In this document: positions 7,686 through 13,870 of the stretch, in pieces
Numbering within the stretch: the stretch's first letter is position 1
Layout of the letters: each line of letters starts with the position of its first letter
IMG/VR virus record: IMGVR_UViG_3300032722_000098
Span: 1 to 27,685 of that record
Strand: one strand, 5' to 3'
Length of the DNA stretch: 27,685 nt
Origin: a virus
Notes under the pieces: model-generated
Seen by the model: only the letters and a program-made list of their open reading frames with translations
Database searches by the model: none
What the model was told of the DNA's origin: nothing
Program-made: the position numbers and the translations under genes

Positions 7686-8153
7686 TTATTTCACCGTGAT
7701 CATGAGGAAAATACCGATTGCACCGATACCCAATATTAGAAAACCGACTATGCTGCTAACCATAACCAAATCCCTGCGGTTTTCTTCCTGTTCTTTAAGC
7801 GCCGCAGCAGCCTGCCTAGCCGCATCCTTCCGCATCTCGATGATCTGCCGTTGGATGCCTTCCCATGCTGCTTTTCCGTATTGACCAACAAACAAGTTTT
7901 TGACTTCAAGCTGCATATCGAGGGCTTTGGCTTTGACGGCATACACCTTTACCGCCTCGGCTTCAAACTCGGCCTGCGATTGGAATAGTTTTTTCTTGCG
8001 CGGCGTGGATGCAATTGTAACGATTTGGCCTATTTTGCCAAAAAGATTGCTCACTTTTTCGGCAGTCTCCATCATATCCTGACCAGCATCGACGGCGGAC
8101 TTGATAGAGTTGTAAATTGCAGTCGCGCCAGCGATAAGGGTAAATGGGTCCAT
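7686..8153 (-). CDS. Membrane-anchored virion-region protein (C-terminal TM)
   Basis: A 155-aa protein. It begins with a hydrophobic helix (MDPFTLIAGATAIYNSIKSAV), has a long charged helical middle (QSQAEFEAEAVKVYAVKAKALDMQ, FVGQYGKAAWEGIQRQIIEMRKDAARQAAAALKEQEENRR) and ends in one strong transmembrane segment (about 130-151: MVSSIVGFLILGIGAIGIFL). I recognise the MDPFTLIAGATAIYN start from uncharacterised proteins of other tailed phages, usually close to lysis or tail genes. It could assist lysis or be a minor virion protein. AGGA lies about 11 bases before the ATG. It is encoded between the glycine-rich adhesin and the putative holin. Confidence 0.7.
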   Translation of the reverse strand: MDPFTLIAGATAIYNSIKSAVDAGQDMMETAEKVSNLFGKIGQIVTIASTPRKKKLFQSQAEFEAEAVKVYAVKAKALDMQLEVKNLFVGQYGKAAWEGIQRQIIEMRKDAARQAAAALKEQEENRRDLVMVSSIVGFLILGIGAIGIFLMITVK

Positions 8154-8175
8154 TAGTCAATTCATCCTGTCAAAA

Positions 8176-8973
8176 TCAAGCTGCCACATAGTAAGTTATG
8201 ACAATTAAACCCTGCGCTCCACTTCCTGCGCTTGCGGGACTTCCGCCAGCGTATGCGCCGCCGCCGCCGCCACCATACGCACCACCATTGCCGCCGTTTG
8301 TTTGGTTAGTCCTTGGACCGCCACCCGTTCCGCAACCATGAGTTGCATTAAACTCAGTTCCAGAATTGCCGTTTGCGCCATATCCCGAAGGAGCCGTAAC
8401 GGTTCCCCCGTCAGCATTACTTCCTGAACCACTTCCGTTAGGGCCAGCCGCGCCGCCGCCGTTCCCCGAAGCACCACCGCTATAAGTTACGTCACCAATA
8501 CCAGATGCCGCCGATCCACCCGACCCGCTTCCTCCCCCTTGATAGTTGCCATATCCAAAGCCGCCACCTTTGGCTGCTACTAAGGAGGCTGCATAGGTCG
8601 AAGCGCCAAACCAAGTGTCGCCACCTGCCGTGCCATTATTGGATGACCCTGATGTTCCTGCTGGGCCAGATCCGCCAGCGCCTATTTGGTAACTATATGA
8701 ATTGCCAATAGTAAAATTAAGGTTCCCAATTCTCGAATAAGCACCGCCGCCGCCACCGCCTGCAACGTTGTTATTAGAATCGGCAGAACCACCGCCACCG
8801 CCTGCGCCAATAGTTTCAACTGTCGCATTGCTATTGTTCCAATCCGACGGAACAACCCATGTTAAAAGACTGTTGGGGGTAGTTAAAAATATCTGCTTCA
8901 TTACTGCTGAAGTGATTCCAGCAGCCCCAAATCCATTTGCAGATGCCGCTCCAGCGGTAATAATCGTTGGCAT
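8176..8973 (-). CDS. Glycine-rich tail tip / receptor-binding protein
   Basis: A 265-aa protein. Residues about 30-60 form a beta start (TTPNSLLTWVVPSDWNNSNATVETIGAGGGGG) followed by a long domain of GGGGGAY, GAGGSG, YSGGASGNGGGAAG and GGAYGGGGGGAYAGG runs, ending in the strand LIVITYYV. This matches the glycine-rich domain of phage tail adhesins, in which polyglycine-II-like cores display variable loops. The likely role is host recognition at the fibre tip. It is coupled to the 475-aa fibre gene by TAATG, so it could be its distal partner. The polyglycine loops would be the expected site of host-range variation. Confidence 0.75.
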   Translation of the reverse strand: MPTIITAGAASANGFGAAGITSAVMKQIFLTTPNSLLTWVVPSDWNNSNATVETIGAGGGGGSADSNNNVAGGGGGGAYSRIGNLNFTIGNSYSYQIGAGGSGPAGTSGSSNNGTAGGDTWFGASTYAASLVAAKGGGFGYGNYQGGGSGSGGSAASGIGDVTYSGGASGNGGGAAGPNGSGSGSNADGGTVTAPSGYGANGNSGTEFNATHGCGTGGGPRTNQTNGGNGGAYGGGGGGAYAGGSPASAGSGAQGLIVITYYVAA

Positions 8974-10400
8974 TATCCGTACTTCGACTTCGTTGCAAAT
9001 ACAGTATAAGTTGCAGATGCAGTTTTAAAAATTGTGTAAGTATAAACGTCAATAGCGCCGTTATTTCCACTTGTTGGAGCGATAGCCCCCGCCCATTTAG
9101 GGGTTACGGTACTGCCATCAATTTGGAACACGGTATTATAAAGACCCGAAAAAGTCGCTGTCTGAGTGCCTGATTGTGTACCAGAAGTAACAATTGCACT
9201 GCCGCCAACCGTTGCCGAGATATTAAATGTTGTTCCAGATGCATTGATGACATAGTAAGTTACACCCGCTGTGATGCCAGTAGGCAACGCACCAGATGTT
9301 GTGAATACAACGGGTGTTCCGTTTGCAGGAAGTGTTGTAGGAACCGTAATAACAGCAGGAGAAGCAATCGAAATTGTCACCGATTGCGATGCAACATTCT
9401 GATTTGTAACAAGGAATGCAAAAGTCAAGGATTGCCCAACGCCCAGCAAGCTGTTCAACGTGGTAAGCGAGTTGCCGCGAACGTTGAGCGTCCAGTCACC
9501 CGTGGCTGCGGTCGTGTAATACAATACCGACTGGGTCAGCACGTCATAGTTAATCGTACCCGTTGCCGCCGTGGCCGCTACTGTGGCCGTTTCGGCAATA
9601 TTGGGCAGATTTAGAGAAAGCTTGTTATTGCTAGTAATATTAAGAGCATCAGCGAACTGGGACGAAAACGTGGCCGTCTGCACACCGCTTTGCGTACCAG
9701 ACGTATTAATCGCTGTACCACCGATCGTGGTCGCAACGTTGAACGTCAACGCCGTAGGGTTGATCACATAATAGGTCGTGCCAGCCGTAAGACCCGTTGG
9801 CAGTGCACCGCTAGTCGTAAACACCACGGGGGTGTTAACAACTGGTACAACAGAGGCTGAAACCTGCGCTGGGGATGCAATGGTGATTGTAACCGTCTGT
9901 GCGGCAGGCAAGCCAATGGTTTCGGTGCCCGTGACTGTCACGTTGCCGAAGGTTGGGTTTGTCAGAGAATTGGTGACGTTGTTGTCGGCATAAAGAACGT
10001 TTGTGCCGTTGCTGTAGACATAGGCCGAAGTACCCTGCGCGATCGTGACGCCCGTGCCCGTGGCCGTTTGGAACGTCAAGGTAAACGAGCCAGTGGTGGC
10101 GTTGTTAATGATCCACGAGCCGCCCGTTGTCCCTGACCCCAATGTCGTGGGGATCGTAATCGTGGCGTTAGACGTCAGCGTTCCCGTCACAGCCAATTGT
10201 TGTGCGGTCCACCAATAGACGCCGCTTACAGCCGCTGTGCTGGTTGTCAGCGCAGTCGTGCCGCCCGTCGTGCTGATTGGAAACGACGAACCAAAAACCT
10301 GATCCATCGTTGTAAAATTGAAGTTGAGGGGCGTATTCCAGCCCGTATCACCCGATGCAGGTTCTTGGAAAAGCTTGTTAGGGGTAAGGGTATTGGTCAT
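8973..10400 (-). CDS. Tail fibre-like protein with two beta modules
   Basis: A 475-aa protein. The N-terminus (LFQEPASGDTGWNTPLNFNFTTMD) is the typical opening of phage fibre subunits (GD..W...LN.NF..ID). Residues about 40-165 are beta-rich. Two modules of about 80 residues follow at 168-246 and 339-418, each QTVTI.IASPA...PVVFTTSGALPTG.TAG..YYVIN...TFN, then SGTQSG.QTATFS. They flank a linker with LPNIAETATVAATAATGTINYDVL and match modules of the nozzle-like protein. The C-terminus (IDVYTYTIFKTASATYTVFAT) resembles the ends of fibre domains. The start overlaps the upstream stop as ATGA; the stop overlaps the glycine-rich gene as TAATG. Confidence 0.8.
   Translation of the reverse strand: MTNTLTPNKLFQEPASGDTGWNTPLNFNFTTMDQVFGSSFPISTTGGTTALTTSTAAVSGVYWWTAQQLAVTGTLTSNATITIPTTLGSGTTGGSWIINNATTGSFTLTFQTATGTGVTIAQGTSAYVYSNGTNVLYADNNVTNSLTNPTFGNVTVTGTETIGLPAAQTVTITIASPAQVSASVVPVVNTPVVFTTSGALPTGLTAGTTYYVINPTALTFNVATTIGGTAINTSGTQSGVQTATFSSQFADALNITSNNKLSLNLPNIAETATVAATAATGTINYDVLTQSVLYYTTAATGDWTLNVRGNSLTTLNSLLGVGQSLTFAFLVTNQNVASQSVTISIASPAVITVPTTLPANGTPVVFTTSGALPTGITAGVTYYVINASGTTFNISATVGGSAIVTSGTQSGTQTATFSGLYNTVFQIDGSTVTPKWAGAIAPTSGNNGAIDVYTYTIFKTASATYTVFATKSKYG
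9147..9386 (-). repeat. Beta module, copy in fibre gene (second)
   Basis: Encodes residues 339-418 of the 475-aa protein: QSVTISIASPAVI, NGTPVVFTTSGALPTGITAG, YYVINASGTTFNISATVGG, SGTQSGTQTATFSG. The tail of this copy is nearly the same as the first nozzle-gene module. Confidence 0.85.
9663..9899 (-). repeat. Beta module, copy in fibre gene (first)
   Basis: Encodes residues 168-246 of the 475-aa protein: QTVTITIASPAQV, PVVFTTSGALPTGLTAG, YYVINPTALTFNVATTIGG, SGTQSGVQTATFS. It shares a 19-of-20-base patch (9757-9776) with 4904-4923 in the nozzle-like gene. Confidence 0.85.
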
Positions 10401-10630
10401 TTGTCCACCTTGCTGTCGAGCTTATCAAAAATTTTGCCGAGCATGTTCTCGATGCGCGTCAAGTGGTTCGTCAGTTCATCTTTGCGGACATACTCTTGAG
10501 CTATCCGCATCTCAAGATCATGGTTTCGCATTTCAAGTCGGCTAACCTTATCGGCATTTTCTTTAAAAAAATAACCTAAAGAAGCCAGTAAAGCTGTCCC
10601 GCCAACGTTAATGATGGTTTGCATATCCAT
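10397..10630 (-). CDS. Small membrane-anchored coiled-coil protein
   Basis: A 77-aa protein with one N-terminal hydrophobic segment (MQTIINVGGTALLASLGYFF) and a charged helix (DKVSRLEMRNHDLEMRIAQEYVRKDELTNHLTRIENMLGKIFDKLD) with a coiled-coil pattern. I recognise the YVRKDE....RIE.ML..IFDKLD ending from small proteins of other phages; no function is established there to my knowledge. The ATG at 10630 is two bases after the upstream stop; ATG at 10624 is an alternative. A TTG at 10642 would extend it but overlaps the upstream gene. Lysis accessory or tail-associated membrane protein are both possible. Confidence 0.7.
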   Translation of the reverse strand: MDMQTIINVGGTALLASLGYFFKENADKVSRLEMRNHDLEMRIAQEYVRKDELTNHLTRIENMLGKIFDKLDSKVDK

Positions 10631-10632
10631 GA

Positions 10633-10956
10633 TTAGCCCCAAGGGTTAGGAAGGACAACTGGGGTATAATAGTTGTTTGCGATCTGCGCCGCTACATCTT
10701 CTTCCGTGGCCGTTACTTGGGCAGCGCCAAGGGTTTCCTGTACCCAGCTAATGACCTGTGCTTGGGTCAATTGCGAATAGGGGGTATATGGCGCAGCCGG
10801 GTCGAGCTTAACGCCCGTGGAGCCGACGATTGCGCCAGTGTAGGTGCCATCCGTACCATTGCAGGCCCAATTAACCGTGCAGACAACGTCCGTGTAACCT
10901 TCGGCTTGTGGGTAAGAAGCCATGCTGTTGACGACCCATGTGTAAGTGTTTGCCAT
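10633..10956 (-). CDS. Small tail-region protein, DUF7936-like
   Basis: A 107-aa protein: ANTYTWVVNSMASYPQAEGYTDVVCTVNWACNGTDGTYTG, then VKLDPAAPYTPYSQLTQAQVISWVQETLG, ending in VVLPNPWG. The Y.W.V......P..EG.TDVV..V.W...GTDG.Y.G pattern followed by FTPY..LT..QV..WV is common to small phage tail proteins that I believe are classed as DUF7936; I have not checked this. It is probably a small beta-sandwich with a C-terminal helix. The ATG overlaps the stop of the HNH nuclease gene as TAATG; before the nuclease arrived it may have followed the fibre gene directly. Confidence 0.75.
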   Translation of the reverse strand: MANTYTWVVNSMASYPQAEGYTDVVCTVNWACNGTDGTYTGAIVGSTGVKLDPAAPYTPYSQLTQAQVISWVQETLGAAQVTATEEDVAAQIANNYYTPVVLPNPWG

Positions 10957-11471
10957 TATCGAGCCCTGCTGGAGTTGAGGTAATTTATAGCATTCATAAG
11001 AACGCTGGTGTCATCTTTTAGCATACCTATACCACGGTTGCATGCATCACATAATAGTCCGCGAACCTTCCCTGTGGTATGGCAATGGTCTATTGAAAGA
11101 CGTTTTTTCCGAGTATCAAATTGCGGCTTTGTTTTACAAATAGCGCAAACGCCGCCTTGATTTTCAAGCATTTCATTATATTTTTCGGGGGTTATGCCGT
11201 ATTTTACGCGCATAAATCCCTCGTTATAATACTTTTTAGTTTTGCTTAATCCATGTTTCCAATTAGGATGATCTTTGCCTTTTCTTTTTTGGAGGCAGCC
11301 ACAAGATTTTGACCTTCCACAAGTTAAGTTACCAATTCTGGTTTCAGAAGTTTTACCGCAGTCACAAACACATTCCCATATATGCTGACCCGCTGGCGTA
11401 AATTTTCCCGTCCGTTTTATAGCGGTTAACATTCCAAATCTTTGCCCTGATAAATCAATTGCTGCTGGCAT
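10956..11471 (-). CDS. HNH / endonuclease VII-like homing-type endonuclease
   Basis: A 171-aa nuclease. The N-terminal region (LSGQRFGMLTAIKR, then WECVCDCGK, CGRSKSCGC; C34, C36, C38, C51, C57, C59) matches the Cys-rich segment often fused to phage HNH enzymes. The C-terminal domain (about 82-168) has CAIC (109-112), IDHCH (127-131) and CDACNRGIG (141-149): the two Cys pairs that bind zinc plus the DH.H core and Asn145 of the endonuclease VII type. It cuts DNA and probably spreads as a free-standing homing nuclease. The gene is low in GC: the line 11221-11280 has 18 G or C in 60. It lies between fibre genes, joined by TAATG at both ends, with matching RAR* C-termini on both sides. Confidence 0.9.
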   Translation of the reverse strand: MPAAIDLSGQRFGMLTAIKRTGKFTPAGQHIWECVCDCGKTSETRIGNLTCGRSKSCGCLQKRKGKDHPNWKHGLSKTKKYYNEGFMRVKYGITPEKYNEMLENQGGVCAICKTKPQFDTRKKRLSIDHCHTTGKVRGLLCDACNRGIGMLKDDTSVLMNAINYLNSSRAR

Positions 11472-13870
11472 TATCTGGCCCTTGCGCTCTGAAAAGGCGA
11501 CTCTGCAAACGCCGCATATATGTATGTTCCACCAGAAGCATTAACAACCGTAGCAGAACGGCATTTAAAGCCATTAGAAAGACCATCAATAGACGTAGCC
11601 GATGTTTCTGCACCAGATGTATCTGCAAGCAATGTAGCCGCTTCTACGTTGTATGTGTCTCTTGACGTATCCCAAATATACCAATCACTTGTACTATCTG
11701 TGCGTTTAATTAATACATAACGAGGACGAAATCCTGTGTACACAAACGGTCCATCCGTACTGCCATTACCCGTGTACGATCCAAATGCACTGTAGCCAGC
11801 TACTGCGGCCCAGCAGTAAGCGACAAAAGTTGAACCAGAATTGTTTACGCCACCATCAACACCAACTGAAAACACACTTGATGTCGGTGATGTGCTATTC
11901 CAATAAGTGCTACTGGTATATGTAGAAGCTGTTGTATCTAATAATAAAGCACCCGTATTACCAAGACTAATGTGATAAACTGTCCAATGGCTTCCCGCTA
12001 AACTGCGGCTTTTTGTAATAACCATAGATGGCGCAACACCAAGTCCATGTCCAACGGTCGCATTTGCACCCGTACCCGTATAAGTCACCACAGAGAACCC
12101 TGCGGTCGTGTTAGCCGACACGGTGGACGTGATGCTGCCATTGGTGTTGGAGACGCCTGTGCCGCCACCTTTCCACTGCCAGCCGACGTAGGTGGCGGTG
12201 CTGGTGTTTAATTTGGCTTCAGCGCCAATCGTAAACCCAGTTGAGCCAAATGCAGTTAGACCTGTAGCTTGCGTTGTTTCCGCAGCAGTGCTGTCAGATA
12301 TAAGTTCTAAAGTTGTGCCTCTGACAACATCAAATAGCGCATGATCTGTAGCAGCAGACCGCGATTTCATCCACACAAGATCCGGCTGAAATGTCGTGCC
12401 GATAGTCGTGTTGGTGCCGTTATTGATAGTTAAAGACGCGCCTGTACCCGTATAGGTCGTAGCCGCCATATACTGCGCCCCGTTTGCAATGACTGGGCTA
12501 GGTAAATTATAGGTGTTCAGTGCATTGAAGCCCGTTGGCGGGGTGTAGGTGAATGGCTGTTGGCCGAAGTTTAAAGACACACTTACGCCGCCATAACCGG
12601 AAACAGATGGTAAATAATTTCCCGATGGAATTACTGTGAATGCCGTCCCTTGCGAAGTATTGTTTTTATAAAAAGTAAGCGTTCCAGTGCCAGCATCAAA
12701 TGCTACGCCAATAACATCGCCCGTTGTGTAAGTTGCACCATACGCAGTAAATGTTGCGTTATTTATTTTATTCCCCGTGGCGGAATAATAACCATAACTA
12801 TTAGAAAATACTCCAACAAAACAGTTTGTTGTGCCAGTAATATTAGCTGAAGTTGAAACAATACCAATCACAGCATTATTGCCAATGGAATTTATGGTTG
12901 CTTCAAAATAATATTTACCAGAAGACATTGCAATTGTCCCGGCAATCATATTGTTACTTGGAGATGCAGAACTTGAAAAAGTTAAATTTCCATTTGATGT
13001 TGAAACTCCAGAATATACCGGATTATTTGAATCAATAGGCGACATCACAGCATAATTTGCCACCGACGCAGACGTAACCGTAGGGCTATCCGTCATGCTG
13101 TCGTAGGTCGTACCCGCCGTCAGGGAGATGTTGTTCGTCGTCCAGTTATTGCCATTGCCAGACGTGTCATAGCCAAGCGTGGTCGTGGATGTCGTATTGC
13201 CGAATGTCAGGTGAAAACCATTGGTGCCATAAGTGCCGCTGAAGTTGATTGGCTGCCATACGCCATTGGTGTCATAGGTGCCGAATGATGATGCAGGAAG
13301 GGCTTGGCCGTCGATGAAGTTTACTTCGGCAAGGTAGCCGTCGTAATACCTAGATTTTGTCCCAGCGGCGGCAAAAGCTCCAAGGTAATGAGCAGTATTA
13401 TTGTCTACCTGCGTGGCATAATTTTGAGCTGGGTATGTTGCCGTACTAAATGCGGTAACTTGAGAACCATTTACATATAGTTTTAAACGGTTTGCTGCCG
13501 TTGCCTGAGTGGTATCCACAGCAAGTACAACGTGATACCACGCGCTAGGATCGCGAAAAACCTGCGTCGTCGTCAAATTAATGTTTACGGTGCCTGAAAG
13601 CTGATCGATAATCTTAATGCAATCAGCATTGGTATCGTCAAACCTAAGCTCAAAACCAGTGGTTGCGCCGCCGTCCGCGACAAATAAATCCTGAACTGTC
13701 GCGCCTAAAATACCGCGCTTGACCCAACCACTCCAAGTCCAAGTTTTTTGATTGGTTGTGGTTGCTGGCGTCCTATTCAAATACGCACTTGCAGACGAGC
13801 GAAAGCGCAATGAGTTCGCTACCTTGAACCCGCCGCCGCCTAGCCCTGCCAAGATGGAAACCGTCGTCAT
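11471..13870 (-). CDS. Tail fibre with LamG-like, SPRY-like and three tandem C-terminal domains
   Basis: A 799-aa fibre. Residues about 20-205 form a laminin G / concanavalin A-like domain (WTWSGWVKR, FELRFDDTNADCIKI, WYHVVLAVDTTQ, RLKLYVNG). Residues about 310-445 resemble a SPRY domain (GKYYFEATINSIGNNAVIGI, GDVIGVAFDAGTGTLTFYKN, YLPSVSGYGG). Three repeats of about 100 residues follow (from about 471, 585 and 697), each starting Y.TYTGTG or SYTGNG with PDLVWMKSR, PSMVITKSR or PRYVLIKRT; these resemble a domain I believe is DUF7483. The fold set is that of carbohydrate- or surface-binding fibres. The SPRY-coding part is clearly lower in GC than its flanks. The ATG at 13870 (TAATG) is preferred over one 16 codons upstream that lies inside the preceding gene. 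Confidence 0.82.
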   Translation of the reverse strand: MTTVSILAGLGGGGFKVANSLRFRSSASAYLNRTPATTTNQKTWTWSGWVKRGILGATVQDLFVADGGATTGFELRFDDTNADCIKIIDQLSGTVNINLTTTQVFRDPSAWYHVVLAVDTTQATAANRLKLYVNGSQVTAFSTATYPAQNYATQVDNNTAHYLGAFAAAGTKSRYYDGYLAEVNFIDGQALPASSFGTYDTNGVWQPINFSGTYGTNGFHLTFGNTTSTTTLGYDTSGNGNNWTTNNISLTAGTTYDSMTDSPTVTSASVANYAVMSPIDSNNPVYSGVSTSNGNLTFSSSASPSNNMIAGTIAMSSGKYYFEATINSIGNNAVIGIVSTSANITGTTNCFVGVFSNSYGYYSATGNKINNATFTAYGATYTTGDVIGVAFDAGTGTLTFYKNNTSQGTAFTVIPSGNYLPSVSGYGGVSVSLNFGQQPFTYTPPTGFNALNTYNLPSPVIANGAQYMAATTYTGTGASLTINNGTNTTIGTTFQPDLVWMKSRSAATDHALFDVVRGTTLELISDSTAAETTQATGLTAFGSTGFTIGAEAKLNTSTATYVGWQWKGGGTGVSNTNGSITSTVSANTTAGFSVVTYTGTGANATVGHGLGVAPSMVITKSRSLAGSHWTVYHISLGNTGALLLDTTASTYTSSTYWNSTSPTSSVFSVGVDGGVNNSGSTFVAYCWAAVAGYSAFGSYTGNGSTDGPFVYTGFRPRYVLIKRTDSTSDWYIWDTSRDTYNVEAATLLADTSGAETSATSIDGLSNGFKCRSATVVNASGGTYIYAAFAESPFQSARAR

